A DNA stretch of 54,936 bases from Chitinophagales bacterium (GTDB lineage Bacteria > Bacteroidota > Bacteroidia > Chitinophagales > UBA2359), in contig JAEUUX010000176.1 of NCBI GenBank assembly GCA_016787295.1, positions 1 to 54,936 of the forward strand, read 5' to 3'. Below the pieces are notes generated by a model. The model ran no database searches. It saw only the letters and a list, made by a program, of their open reading frames with translations, and was not told the DNA's origin. Below, in pieces: positions 17,776 through 26,687 of this stretch; within the stretch, counting starts at the first letter, position 1; every line of letters begins with the position of its first letter. The translations under genes and the position numbers were made by a program.

Positions 17776-17846
17776 CAAAATTTTCCAGCTACCCATTACC
17801 TTAAGTAAAGATAGCTGGAAAAGAAGCTACATTGCCAGACATGCTA

Positions 17847-18242
17847 CTATTGAGTAATTAACATTTTTAATTGGTAGCTTTGTGTAGGAGTAGTGAGGTG
17901 AATTAGGTAGACCCCTGCTTGCCAATTGTCGAAAGTTAAAGTAGTAGTGGAAGAGACGACCTCTTCATACATTAAATTTCCTGTAGTGTTGAAGATTTGT
18001 AGCTTGCCATGGTCAATAGCATCGGGTAGTTGCAATACTGCCAAATGTTGTGTAGGATTGGGAGAAAGTTTTAGCGTTGTTGAGGGAGGTGTAGTCATTC
18101 GTAGAGGTGTAACTGGTACATGGGCATTACCCGACCCTGTGTTACTGCTGTTATTGCTTGTTTGTGCAAAACTACTTGTAGCACATACTACGAAGAAACA
18201 AAACGCTAAAAAGCGACCGAAATTGAGGAAATTGTGTGACAT
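17847..18242 (-). CDS. Small secreted protein that is essentially a T9SS sorting domain
   Basis: 131 residues. A clear signal peptide ends in SSFAQ (about 26), a low-complexity Ser/Asn/Pro/Thr linker follows (27-55), and the rest (58-131) is a type A T9SS C-terminal domain: LKLSPNPTQHLAVLQL, then LQIFNTTGNLMYEE, then WQAGVYLIHL and a short tail. No passenger domain is present. It could be a natural minimal cargo or the result of an internal deletion. It reads away from the IS and is separated from it by a gene-free 70 bases. Confidence 0.85.
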   Translation of the reverse strand: MSHNFLNFGRFLAFCFFVVCATSSFAQTSNNSSNTGSGNAHVPVTPLRMTTPPSTTLKLSPNPTQHLAVLQLPDAIDHGKLQIFNTTGNLMYEEVVSSTTTLTFDNWQAGVYLIHLTTPTQSYQLKMLITQ

Positions 18243-18279
18243 AAATTGCGAATTTTTAAGGAGGTGAAAAAATGTACTG

Positions 18280-18287
18280 CAAAACTA
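18280..18287 (-). promoter_or_regulatory. -7 box TAGTTTTG for small T9SS protein
   Basis: On the minus strand TAGTTTTG fits TAnnTTTG, 38 bases before the ATG. A TTG lies 27 bases upstream, which is too far for a confident -33. The rest of 18288-18622 shows AT-rich sequence with no gene or hairpin. Confidence 0.45.
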
Positions 18288-18622
18288 CGGCAGCACCCTA
18301 CCCCCAGAAAAGGACAAATTATGTTCAAATTCACGATTAAAATCGGTCTGGAATAAAATTTTATATATCGTTTTTTTATGTTTTGGAGTTAATTCATGCT
18401 TGCATATCAGCACTGTTTCCTCCAAAATGAGTATTTTTGTATTTTTTTATATACACTTTTATTGTCAAGTAGCATAGACTAAATATTGATACATTCACAA
18501 AAATAAACATTTAATAATGTCCAAAAACAGCCAGAAAGTGTCATTTTTTTTATCATCAAGGCAAAAAAAAATAAGCCAATTATTTTTTGGGTAAAGAGTA
18601 TCGTTTTCTAAAAAGAAAGAAT

Positions 18623-18630
18623 TATCTTTG
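18623..18630 (+). promoter_or_regulatory. -7 box TATCTTTG for DUF4349 gene
   Basis: TATCTTTG lies 17 bases upstream of the chosen ATG at 18647. It rules out the in-frame start at 18587, which would lie upstream of transcription. Confidence 0.55.
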
Positions 18631-18646
18631 TCCAAAAATTAAGGCT

Positions 18647-19513
18647 ATGCAAAAACAAGTGATTTTATTAGTACTCTGTTGGTTTGTTTTGGCTTGTAGT
18701 AGTCGTAGCAGCGATTCCGTAGTTTTAGAAGAAATGGCAACATCTCCCATGAACAATACTATGGTGCAAGAAGGTGGTGCTGCGGCTGTCGATGCCTCAA
18801 TGAAAGAATATACTACTACTCCTACTACAATCAACGAGATGAACCCCGGCTCTCAACTTATCAAGAATATAAAATATTATTTTCAGGTTGAGGACGTGGA
18901 CAAAACCGCTGCTGCGATACAATTGGCTGTTACTAATAACAAAGGATATATTTCTGGCTCCAATTTTTCGACCGAGTCGGGCGTGAAGCGCTACACAATG
19001 ACCGTTCGTGTACCCAGCGCTGCATTGCCATTGCTCGAACAAGCAATAGGGGATCAAACCGTATATTTGAACTATCGAACAGCGACAACCGAAGATGTAA
19101 CACAAGAATATATAGACATAGAAACACGCCTGAAAACAAAAAAAGAAGTGATGGCTCGTTATGTTAACGTGTTGCGAAACCAAGCCAAAAATGTGAAAGA
19201 TGTATTGGAAGCGGAAAACCAAATTAGGGTGTTGCAAGAAGAAATAGAAGTGCAAGAAGGTAGGTTGCGCTACCTCAAAAACCAAGTATCATATAGTACC
19301 ATACAATTGGAGTTTTATCAAGAATCGACTATCAAATCCGACCCGAATGTCATTAAACGCAGCTTTTTTAGCGATATTATCGATGCTTTTGTCAATGGTT
19401 GGAACGGTATTTTGCATCTTATTGTTGGTTTGGTAGCGCTTTGGCCCCTGCTTATCATCTTTACTGTTATTGTTTTGTTGTTACGTCGTTTTTATAAACG
19501 TTGGAAAAAATAA
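18647..19513 (+). CDS. DUF4349 lipoprotein
   Basis: 288 residues. A lipobox VLACSS ends the hydrophobic N-terminus, so it is probably a lipid-anchored envelope protein. The DUF4349 core runs from about 70 to 285: a beta-rich half (YYFQVEDVDKTAAAIQ, GSNFSTESGVKRYTMTVRVP), a predicted coiled coil around 170-215 (VLEAENQIRVLQEEIEVQEGR is its centre) and a C-terminal transmembrane helix (about 260-280) followed by RRFYKRWKK. A protein anchored at both ends by lipid and membrane helix is typical of this family; its role is unknown. The Nudix gene follows after 37 bases and may be co-transcribed. Confidence 0.88.
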   Translation: MQKQVILLVLCWFVLACSSRSSDSVVLEEMATSPMNNTMVQEGGAAAVDASMKEYTTTPTTINEMNPGSQLIKNIKYYFQVEDVDKTAAAIQLAVTNNKGYISGSNFSTESGVKRYTMTVRVPSAALPLLEQAIGDQTVYLNYRTATTEDVTQEYIDIETRLKTKKEVMARYVNVLRNQAKNVKDVLEAENQIRVLQEEIEVQEGRLRYLKNQVSYSTIQLEFYQESTIKSDPNVIKRSFFSDIIDAFVNGWNGILHLIVGLVALWPLLIIFTVIVLLLRRFYKRWKK

Positions 19514-19550
19514 GGCTAACTAAAATTTTTCATTAATAAGTTTTTGTTTT

Positions 19551-20237
19551 GTGAATACCATCTATATCAACCAAGTTCCCGTCATACTTTGTGTTGGAAC
19601 TACTGATTCGCTGAATCTGCCAACGCGCGAACGCGTACAACTGACCTATCACGACAAAACCGAAATTTTGCCACTTATACAATATATCGAAAACACACCC
19701 GAACTGAAAGAAGTGCGGTTGGTGGGTGAGGATATGGAGCAACTGCGCGCCGATTTTTTTTCTCATTATACCTTTATTCATGCGGCGGGAGGCGTAGTGC
19801 GCAATGTGGACAACGAATTGTTGCTTATCTATCGCAACGATAAATGGGACTTGCCCAAAGGCAAAGTAGAAGCCAATGAATCATACGAACAAGCCGCATT
19901 GCGCGAAATTGCCGAAGAAACAGGCATTGGCAATACCCATATCATCGCCCCGATAAATATTGCTCAAAACAACCATCAAAACGCCACCTACCATACCTAT
20001 TATGACACTAATCAGCGCGTTTTAAAAATTACGCATTGGTATGATATTTATTGTAGCCATGCACATCCCAACGATTTACAGCCCCAAACAGCGGAGGGAA
20101 TTAGTGAGGTGGTATGGGTAAAAAGCGAAAATTTGCTCGATAATGCCTATTTTGAAAACATGTATAGCTCCATTCGAGACGTATTGCGCAATTTTTTAGA
20201 AAAAAATGCAAAAAATGAGACAAAAAATTTGCAGTAA
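19551..20237 (+). CDS. Nudix hydrolase
   Basis: 228 residues from a GTG start. The Nudix box is complete: G-K-V-E-A-N-E then ALREIAEETGI (about 104-126), with the REIAEE metal-binding core. It hydrolyses a nucleoside diphosphate linked to some other group; the substrate cannot be read from sequence. An N-terminal extension of about 75 residues precedes the Nudix fold, as in several Bacteroidota homologues. The 3' end overlaps the -33 element of the tRNA-Leu promoter. Confidence 0.9.
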   Translation: MNTIYINQVPVILCVGTTDSLNLPTRERVQLTYHDKTEILPLIQYIENTPELKEVRLVGEDMEQLRADFFSHYTFIHAAGGVVRNVDNELLLIYRNDKWDLPKGKVEANESYEQAALREIAEETGIGNTHIIAPINIAQNNHQNATYHTYYDTNQRVLKITHWYDIYCSHAHPNDLQPQTAEGISEVVWVKSENLLDNAYFENMYSSIRDVLRNFLEKNAKNETKNLQ

Positions 20238-20258
20238 CTAAAAAAAGTCGTACCTTTG
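20229..20258 (+). promoter_or_regulatory. Promoter of tRNA-Leu (TTG-N19-TACCTTTG)
   Basis: TTG at 20229-20231 and TACCTTTG at 20251-20258, 19 bases apart, 16 bases ahead of the tRNA 5' end. A textbook Bacteroidota promoter, overlapping the end of the Nudix gene. Confidence 0.8.
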
Positions 20259-20274
20259 CAACCGCAAAATCGAG

Positions 20275-20354
20275 GCGGGTGTGGCGAAATTGGTAGACGC
20301 ACTAGACTTAGGATCTAGCGGGCAACCATGGGGGTTCGAGTCCCTCCACCCGCA
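20275..20354 (+). tRNA. tRNA-Leu (anticodon UAG)
   Basis: Acceptor GCGGGTG pairs with CACCCGC (20347-20353); the D-arm contains TTGGTAGACGC, the anticodon loop CTTAGGA gives UAG, a variable arm (class II) follows and the T-arm carries GGTTCGAGTCC. Length 80 without CCA; CCA is not encoded. Confidence 0.96.
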
Positions 20355-20406
20355 CACTCTTTTTTTCGGCATTTTTGATAATGCAGAATTATGGCAAAAC
20401 AAGATA

Positions 20407-20444
20407 AAACCTTATAAGTAAGCTGCTGTTTGCTTATAAGGTTT
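20407..20444 (+). terminator. Terminator after tRNA-Leu
   Basis: A 12-bp perfect stem (AAACCTTATAAG / CTTATAAGGTTT) with a 14-nt loop, followed by ATCTTTTGG. It lies 52 bases after the tRNA. The next 208 bases up to the tig start hold no other feature that I can identify. Confidence 0.75.
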
Positions 20445-20652
20445 ATCTTTTGGCAATAATGGCTATCTAAAATAAATCGTATTGTTAGTTTTGGGGTCTA
20501 TGAATTTGTAGAAATTTTTAGATAAAGTTTGAGTATTGTCAGTTGATTTCATTGCAATATTCCAACAACAACTAAGCAGACAATACATCAATGTCCTTTT
20601 TATACAAAAAAAACTATTTACCTTTCATAGTTAATTTTACTAAACATAGTAT

Positions 20653-22035
20653 ATGCATTTATTAACTGACCAAACAGGTTTAGATATCGTTTTGCAAATC
20701 CATGTAGATACCAACGATTATCTGCCTCGATTTATGACAGAACTAAAAAACCAACGTAAAACCTTGCAAATGCGTGGTTTTCGCAAAGGAGAAGCACCAT
20801 TATCCTTGTTGCGCAAAATTATTGGTGCAGAAAAATTGGTAAGGATTTTAGACGAGACCCTAAATACAACTATAGCTAACTATATGAAAGAACACCAACG
20901 AAACTATGTGGGAAATCCTATTAGTTTGTCTATCAATCCTCCGATAGACCCACGAGTTGACCAAGACTATGTGTTTGAGGTGTTGTTGGGCGAACATGGT
21001 AAAATCGTCAATAGGTTGGATTATAACAATAAAATTTTTACACGTTACAATATTGAGGTAGAAGAAGATGATGTGGAGGATACCATTAAAAACTTGCGTT
21101 TGCGCTATGCCAAAGACCCCATTGAACCTACCTCCGATGAAACACTTGAAGCAGATGATGTATTGGCGGTTACTTTGCTCGAGCTTGATGCTAATGGCGA
21201 AATAGTGTCTAATGGCATTCAGTCAGATGTAGGCAGATTCACGCTTTCTCAAATTACAGACCCTGCGTGGAACGAAAAATTGAGTAGTCTACATATTGGA
21301 GATACTATAATCGTACCTATTTTTGACCTATTTAAAGCCGGTCGAAAAGAAGTTGCATATTCGCTGTTGAACATCAAAGACGAGACTAATTTAGATACTT
21401 TGCCTACACACTACCAGATGACAATTGACCGAGCTACGCGTTATGTACAACCTGAATTAGATGAAGATTTTTTTGCTCAGGTTTATCCATATGCAGAGGA
21501 AGTGCTTGATGAGCAAGGTTTTCGCGATAAGGTGCGTGAAGAATTAGAGATATTTTGGGCTGAACGCTCCGAAACTGCTAACGAAAGCGATTTAATTGAT
21601 GCTATGTTGGCAGAGACAACTTTTGAGGTGCCCGAAAAATACTTGTACGAATTGTGGCGCAGAGACGAAAAAAATGAAATTGTCAAAGAAGAACCAGCAT
21701 ATACAGCTTATTTTGAACAAGCAAAAAAGCAATACGAATGGCAATTGATCGTCAGCGATTTGCTGAAAGATTCCGACTTTGATCCTACACAAGCCGAGAT
21801 AGAGCAAGAAGCTATTCTTATGATGAGCGAACAATTGCGCCAGATGGGCTACAATTCTTTCAATGCACAATGGGTAAATTATGCCAAAGGACTCTTGAAA
21901 GACCCTAAACAAGTGCAACAGATACAAATGCGTTTGGCACAACGCAAAGCCATTGAAATACTGCGCAGCGACGTTTCGATTCAAACTGCCAATATTTCAG
22001 TAGAAGAGTTCGAAAAATTAGACAAAAAGGCTTAG
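20653..22035 (+). CDS. tig: Trigger factor
   Basis: Ribosome-associated chaperone that meets nascent chains at the exit tunnel. The 460-residue protein has the N-terminal ribosome-binding domain; the GFRKGEAPLSLLRKIIG block (about 37-54) is the equivalent of the GFRxGKxP signature. The central PPIase-like domain is divergent, as in most Bacteroidota, and the C-terminal helical chaperone arms run from about 260. The gene leads a tig-clpP-clpX cluster, a common arrangement in bacteria. Confidence 0.95.
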   Translation: MHLLTDQTGLDIVLQIHVDTNDYLPRFMTELKNQRKTLQMRGFRKGEAPLSLLRKIIGAEKLVRILDETLNTTIANYMKEHQRNYVGNPISLSINPPIDPRVDQDYVFEVLLGEHGKIVNRLDYNNKIFTRYNIEVEEDDVEDTIKNLRLRYAKDPIEPTSDETLEADDVLAVTLLELDANGEIVSNGIQSDVGRFTLSQITDPAWNEKLSSLHIGDTIIVPIFDLFKAGRKEVAYSLLNIKDETNLDTLPTHYQMTIDRATRYVQPELDEDFFAQVYPYAEEVLDEQGFRDKVREELEIFWAERSETANESDLIDAMLAETTFEVPEKYLYELWRRDEKNEIVKEEPAYTAYFEQAKKQYEWQLIVSDLLKDSDFDPTQAEIEQEAILMMSEQLRQMGYNSFNAQWVNYAKGLLKDPKQVQQIQMRLAQRKAIEILRSDVSIQTANISVEEFEKLDKKA

Positions 22036-22130
22036 TCCCGACAAAATGGCATAATTATTGGGCTTGGCGAGGTATTTGCTATACATACCCAACTATTATA
22101 GCGTTTTTAACACACTAAAATTTTTTCTTT

Positions 22131-22829
22131 ATGCAATTTAGTAAAGAATTTAGGGATTTTGCCGTTAAACACGAAGGCATCAACAGTTTGCATGTAGATA
22201 AATACATTCAAAATGTTTCTAATGGTACGCGTTTTAGTAGCCCCAGCTCCCTCTATACACCCAACGTTATTGAGGAACGCCCTATGAATGCTACTGCCAT
22301 TGACGTATTTTCGCGTTTGATGATGGACAGAATTATCTTTTTGGGTAGCCCCATTGAGGCTGCTGTCGGAGATATTATCGTTGCCCAATTGCTGTTTTTG
22401 GAATCTACTGACCCACAACGTGACATACAAGTCTATATCAATAGCCCTGGTGGTTCAGTAATATCTGGTTTGGCGATTTATGACACCATGCAGTATGTTC
22501 GTCCCGATATTGCTATTCTTTGTACAGGCTTTTCTGCCTCTATGGCAGCCGTATTATTGTCGGCAGGTACCAAAGGTAAACGTGCTTGTTTGCAACATAG
22601 CCGTGTGATGATTCACCAACCTATGGGCGGAGCACAAGGACAAGTAAGCGATATCGAAATTTCATATCGCCTTATCAAGGATATGCAATCAGAATTGTAT
22701 GAAATATTGTCTAAACATACAGGACAAGACTACGACAAGGTAGCCCATGACTGTGACCGCGATTACTGGATGCGCGCCCAAGAAGCCAAAGAATATGGCA
22801 TAGTTGACGAAGTCTTATCTCGTTCCTAA
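22131..22829 (+). CDS. clpP: ATP-dependent Clp protease proteolytic subunit
   Basis: Serine peptidase that forms the double-heptameric chamber fed by ClpX. The 232 residues contain the triad: Ser137 in FSASMAAVLL, His162 in VMIHQPMGG and Asp209 in CDRDYWM. YINSPGGSV and the GTKGKR segment are also conserved. The N-terminal 45 residues before the core are slightly long and may be a propeptide. It lies 95 bases after tig and 127 bases before clpX, with a hairpin in the second gap. Confidence 0.97.
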   Translation: MQFSKEFRDFAVKHEGINSLHVDKYIQNVSNGTRFSSPSSLYTPNVIEERPMNATAIDVFSRLMMDRIIFLGSPIEAAVGDIIVAQLLFLESTDPQRDIQVYINSPGGSVISGLAIYDTMQYVRPDIAILCTGFSASMAAVLLSAGTKGKRACLQHSRVMIHQPMGGAQGQVSDIEISYRLIKDMQSELYEILSKHTGQDYDKVAHDCDRDYWMRAQEAKEYGIVDEVLSRS

Positions 22830-22881
22830 GCCATAGTCTTTCATACTGCTGTTGTGTATTACCCTAACGACAATATTGCCC

Positions 22882-22933
22882 AAATTGTTAGGCGGTGCAA
22901 TAATGTTTGCATTGCCTAACAATTTTCTTTTTT
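22882..22933 (+). terminator. Hairpin with T-tract between clpP and clpX
   Basis: An approximately 18-bp stem with two mismatches (left arm 22882-22900, right arm 22909-22926, centre TAATG) is followed by TTTTCTTTTTT. It has the form of an intrinsic terminator or attenuator, which would set clpP above clpX. Confidence 0.65.
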
Positions 22934-22956
22934 ACAAGAACATCTATTTTTATTAT

Positions 22957-24207
22957 ATGTCAAGAAGGAAAGAAGACCATCTTACTTGCTCTTTTTGTGG
23001 ACGTGGCAAATCGGAAGTTGTCATGCTCATTTCGGGTTTAAGTGGACACATTTGTGAACAATGTGTTGAACAAGCCCAACTTATTATAGAGCAAGAAACC
23101 CGAGAACGGCATGATAAGAAAAACCATCATCGCTTTTCTTTTAACAAAGCTACTAAACCTGCTGCCATCAAAGATTTTTTAGACCAATACATTGTAGGAC
23201 AAGATGATGCTAAAAAAGTTTTGTCTGTAGCGGTATATAATCATTATAAACGCCTCAATCAACCCAAACACGAAGATGTTGAAATAGAAAAATCCAATAT
23301 TTTACTGGTTGGCCCCACAGGAACAGGCAAAACACTTTTGGCACGCTCCATTGCTAAATATCTCAACGTGCCATTTACTATTGTCGATGCAACCGTATTT
23401 ACAGAAGCGGGCTATGTTGGCGAAGATGTTGAGAGTATTTTAAGCCGTTTGTTGCAAGTGTGCGACTATGATGTACAATCTGCCGAAAGAGGTATTGTAT
23501 ATATTGATGAAATAGATAAAATTGCACGCAAAAGTGATAATCCATCTATTACGCGCGATGTTTCGGGCGAAGGCGTGCAACAATCTTTGCTCAAATTGCT
23601 CGAAGGCTCCGAAGTGATGGTGCCACCCCAAGGTGGTCGTAAACATCCTGAACAAAAATTGATTACGGTCAATACCAACAATATTTTGTTCATTTGTGGA
23701 GGGGCGTTTCCCGGCATTGAGCAAATCATCGGTAGACGTGTTCAAACACAAATGGTCGGTTTTCGCCAAGAGGAAGTCGTGTCCGTTACTGAAAAAGAAA
23801 ATCTGTATCGCTATGTTAGTCCTCAAGACCTCAAATCTTTTGGGCTAATACCCGAATTGATTGGACGTGTGCCTGCCTTAACTTATTTAGAACCGCTTGA
23901 CCGTCCTACTTTGCGTATGATTCTTACCAAACCCAAAAACGCTTTGGTAAAACAGTTTACCAAATTGTTTGAGATGGAAGGAATAAAATTGCATTTTAGT
24001 GAAGATGTGTTAGATTTTATTGTCGAAAAAGCGTTCGAATTTAAGTTGGGTGCGCGCGGCTTACGGTCTATTTGCGAAAGTATTATGACTGATGCTATGT
24101 TCGAATTACCGTCACAAACAGGACTCTCTGAATTTACGATTACTTTGGATTATGCTTTGTCAAAATTGACAAAAGATAAGCTAAAAACGCTAAAGGCGGC
24201 GAGTTAA
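22957..24207 (+). CDS. clpX: ATP-dependent Clp protease ATP-binding subunit ClpX
   Basis: AAA+ unfoldase that delivers substrates to ClpP. From the ATG giving [18 protein letters not shown] it has 416 residues, the usual length. The N-terminal C4 zinc domain (CSFC, then CEQC) is followed by Walker A GPTGTGKT, Walker [12 protein letters not shown], the IGF-type ClpP-docking region near [13 protein letters not shown], and sensor 2 GARGLRS. Upstream in-frame ATGs are rejected because they sit in the hairpin region at 22882-22933 and the extension is not conserved. Confidence 0.97.
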   Translation: MSRRKEDHLTCSFCGRGKSEVVMLISGLSGHICEQCVEQAQLIIEQETRERHDKKNHHRFSFNKATKPAAIKDFLDQYIVGQDDAKKVLSVAVYNHYKRLNQPKHEDVEIEKSNILLVGPTGTGKTLLARSIAKYLNVPFTIVDATVFTEAGYVGEDVESILSRLLQVCDYDVQSAERGIVYIDEIDKIARKSDNPSITRDVSGEGVQQSLLKLLEGSEVMVPPQGGRKHPEQKLITVNTNNILFICGGAFPGIEQIIGRRVQTQMVGFRQEEVVSVTEKENLYRYVSPQDLKSFGLIPELIGRVPALTYLEPLDRPTLRMILTKPKNALVKQFTKLFEMEGIKLHFSEDVLDFIVEKAFEFKLGARGLRSICESIMTDAMFELPSQTGLSEFTITLDYALSKLTKDKLKTLKAAS

Positions 24208-24247
24208 TAGCAAAATAGTGTTGAATTTTTGTAGATACGACATAACA

Positions 24248-24284
24248 AAAAGGGCAGACTTTTTCACTAAAAGTCTGCCCTTTT
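24248..24284 (+). terminator. Intrinsic terminator after clpX
   Basis: A perfect 13-bp stem (AAAAGGGCAGACT / AGTCTGCCCTTTT) with an 11-nt loop, 40 bases after the clpX stop. The following 270 bases (to 24554) are AT-rich with nothing recognisable. Confidence 0.88.
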
Positions 24285-24554
24285 GAATGTTTGAGAAGTG
24301 CGATTTTCTCGTAAAAAATATTTTTTGGTACTTTTTTATGAAAAAATTATTTTGAAAAGAAGCTGTTTTTTTCTGTTTGACCTAATTTTTAAGAAGAAAA
24401 AATAATTTCGGTTTTCTACTTTATGGTTTTTTTTAGGTGTAATTACTTGTAAATCAGATGATTATAGATTTTTATTTTATTAACGTAAAAAGATTTCATA
24501 AGGTAATCTTGTTTGATTTCTAATTAGATTACTAATTTTGCTAAAAATTAAGTT

Positions 24555-24584
24555 TTGCAGACCTTGCACTATGCCGTATCTTTG
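24555..24584 (+). promoter_or_regulatory. Promoter of candidate small RNA (TTG-N19-TATCTTTG)
   Basis: TTG at 24555-24557 and TATCTTTG at 24577-24584 with 19 bases between. It is isolated: no protein gene starts downstream on this strand within 2 kb that I can support. Confidence 0.75.
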
Positions 24585-24590
24585 CATCGT

Positions 24591-24785
24591 CTTTCAGAAA
24601 GAAAGATAAGGGTAAAAAGAGTTAGTGTAGTGTATTAAACAAGAGAACAATGACAAGGTATTACTTTTTAGAACAACAGGAAAGTTTAGTGTAACTTATA
24701 GGGGTATTAGTTATCTAAATGTTGTAAAAAAAGTATATTAATGTCATTAAATCCGCAAACCTTTTCGGCTTGCGGATTTCTTTTT
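24591..24785 (+). ncRNA. Candidate small RNA, about 195 nt
   Basis: The promoter at 24555-24584 and a terminator at 24749-24785 (AAATCCGCAA / TTGCGGATTT, then CTTTTT) frame about 195 bases. The interval contains a small 5' hairpin (TCTTTC / GAAAGA), no conserved-looking long frame, and only a 14-codon frame (MTRYYFLEQQESLV, 24650-24694) that might be a chance occurrence or a tiny peptide. It does not match the tmRNA, RNase P or SRP RNA signatures I can check by eye. A 6S-like RNA or a Bacteroidota-specific sRNA is possible. Confidence 0.55.
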
Positions 24786-24849
24786 GGGTTTTTGCATGTA
24801 AAAATTTAATATATTATTAAGCCCGTTGTTTGTGATGCTAAACAACGGA

Positions 24850-25671
24850 TTATTTTCGGACGATATGAACTTTCTTTGTAATTAGTTCGCGTGTAGGAAT
24901 AACGACTTGGTCGCTATTGGTTTGTATCATGATAAAGGTACTTTCCATACGAATAATAGTTCCCTCGATATCATCTACTCGAATAGTTTGCCCAATACTA
25001 AAGGCTTTTCGGCTGAAAAAAGAGGCTAACATGTTGGACAAGATGTCGCGCGAGGCAATACCATATGAGATACTGGCTGCTAACATAACAGCTCCAATGA
25101 TAACCACCAAATTGGAACGGATAATGGTAGTATCTATGCCAATTTGGTCTAATGCGGTGAGGGTGGTGATGACCAATATGAAGTAGAAAACGAAACTACT
25201 CAATGCCCTACCTGCTCCGATTCCTAATGACAGAGTAGTGGCTTTGATAATATCGCTCACGAAAGTTGCCAGATAGTAGCCAATCACAAACAAAATGATA
25301 CCACTAAATAGGGTAGGCAAAAAGTTGATGAGCATATTGATTTGGTCAGAAATTATCTGCCATTCTAAAACAGTGCTGGCTGTTACGACAAAGAAAAGCA
25401 AAGTGACATAATAGACCAAGTTGCCAACAATGTCGGAAAAAGAGATTTGTATATTGGCGCGGGTTAGCATTTCGGGTGCGGGCATGTGTTTGGTGAGAGA
25501 TTTGATTTTTACCAAACGCAATAGGCGGACGACCAGAGCAGAAAGGAGGCGTGCCACTATCCAACCTACTAATAGTAGGGTGATGGCAATTAGAAATTTG
25601 GGAAGGGCTTCGATAAAAGTGTACCAATAGGCTACAAAAACATCGCGTATATTTTCTATTTGTGGGTTCAT
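24850..25671 (-). CDS. MscS-family mechanosensitive ion channel
   Basis: A 273-residue small-conductance channel protein that would release solutes on hypo-osmotic shock. Three N-terminal transmembrane helices (about 17-40, 80-105, 115-140) are followed by the pore helix region with alternating Gly/Ala (IIGAVMLAASISYGIASRDILSN is its core, about 190) and the beta domain with RVDDIEGTIIRMESTFIMI. It is the last gene of a run of minus-strand genes and starts 12 bases after the small gene at 25684-25914. That spacing suggests co-transcription with the sigma factor. Confidence 0.92.
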   Translation of the reverse strand: MNPQIENIRDVFVAYWYTFIEALPKFLIAITLLLVGWIVARLLSALVVRLLRLVKIKSLTKHMPAPEMLTRANIQISFSDIVGNLVYYVTLLFFVVTASTVLEWQIISDQINMLINFLPTLFSGIILFVIGYYLATFVSDIIKATTLSLGIGAGRALSSFVFYFILVITTLTALDQIGIDTTIIRSNLVVIIGAVMLAASISYGIASRDILSNMLASFFSRKAFSIGQTIRVDDIEGTIIRMESTFIMIQTNSDQVVIPTRELITKKVHIVRK

Positions 25672-25683
25672 AATTGTGGAAAA

Positions 25684-25914
25684 TTATAGTTTAGGTGTAG
25701 AGTTAAACAATGTTGGATTGTCGGTGTCTACAATGGCTTCGTAGATGGTGGATAAAGCGTTTTGGGTGATTTCAAACTGCGTGACAGTGAATAAATCCCA
25801 AAATTCTAACCAGAATTTGGTGGTATTAACTGCATTCAGGACTTCTTCTTGATGCTTTGAAGGCAGATCATTGGCTTGTTGCAATTGTTTGAAAGGATTA
25901 TTTTCGAAAGACAT
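25684..25914 (-). CDS. Small conserved protein between sigma factor and MscS genes
   Basis: 76 residues with the pattern SFENNPFKQLQQANDLPSKH, then EEVLNAVNTTKFWLEFWDLFT. No membrane segment or signal peptide. The N-terminal NPFK and the later LFT motif recall small Bacteroidota proteins that I have seen beside ECF sigma factor genes, but this is memory, not a search. It is 71 bases after the sigma gene and 12 before mscS, so it is likely part of that operon. A role as regulator of the sigma factor is only a guess. Confidence 0.7.
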   Translation of the reverse strand: MSFENNPFKQLQQANDLPSKHQEEVLNAVNTTKFWLEFWDLFTVTQFEITQNALSTIYEAIVDTDNPTLFNSTPKL

Positions 25915-25985
25915 AAATTGTTGGATATAGTTTGGGGGGCATAAATGAGATAAAACGCATAGAAATAAAATAATAGGTACAAATT

Positions 25986-26606
25986 TTAGTCGTCCGTGCC
26001 ATAGATATTTTTGTATAGATTGCGCAAACGGTCGCGGGCTCGCTTGACACGCATTTTGGTGGCGCTAATTCCACTCATACCCAAAATAATACGCAATTCG
26101 TCAATTGACATGTCATCGCGATATTTCATGAGTAGAATACTACGGTCTTCGGGGTCTAATTGTTCCATTAATACCTCTAATCGGTCGACACGGATTTCGA
26201 ACAATTTTTTGCGTTCTATATCATCATTGTCTTCTACTTCTAATAATTCGGAACTTGGTTCATCGTCAACACTTGGTACTCTACGAGCGTTGTCGTAGCT
26301 GTGGGTGATTAGTTTGTGTTTGTCACGCAAAAAGTCAATGCAATGGTTGTGTGCAATTCGGTATACCCAAGTTCTGAAACTTGAGTTGCCTTCGAAGCTA
26401 CTTAGTTTAAGGAAGACTTTTTTTGCTAAGATGTCGTGCAATAAATCTTCTGCATCATTTTTGTTTTTTACCATATCTAAGCATTTGCCATACACTTTTT
26501 GTGCATATCGTTCATACAAAACCCTAAACAAATCGGTGTTACCGGTTTGTAGGATTTGTTGAACGATTTGTTCGTCACTTAGTTGGTTGTGTTTTTTCCA
26601 CCACAT
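25986..26606 (-). CDS. RNA polymerase sigma-70 factor, ECF type
   Basis: 206 residues from ATG at 26606. Region 2 is clear (LFRVLYERYAQKVYGKCLDM, then AEDLLHDILAKVF-like sequence and SSFRTWVYRIAHNHCIDFLR, about 30-105). An acidic linker (about 120-145, with EDNDDIERK) is followed by region 4 with helix-turn-helix (LLMKYRDDMSIDELRIILGM then ATKMRVKRARDRLR). No classic anti-sigma gene is adjacent; the next genes are a 76-residue protein and mscS. The frame is open 14 codons further upstream; the internal ATG leading into WWKKHNQLSDEQIV is chosen because the region 2 sequence begins there. Confidence 0.93.
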   Translation of the reverse strand: MWWKKHNQLSDEQIVQQILQTGNTDLFRVLYERYAQKVYGKCLDMVKNKNDAEDLLHDILAKKVFLKLSSFEGNSSFRTWVYRIAHNHCIDFLRDKHKLITHSYDNARRVPSVDDEPSSELLEVEDNDDIERKKLFEIRVDRLEVLMEQLDPEDRSILLMKYRDDMSIDELRIILGMSGISATKMRVKRARDRLRNLYKNIYGTDD

Positions 26607-26687
26607 ATTTTTTTGAGGAGATATGGTAAATAGAGTTGAGGCAAACATAGCATTAGAGGTTATTGGTAGCAGAGTAGGAGAGGGGGG

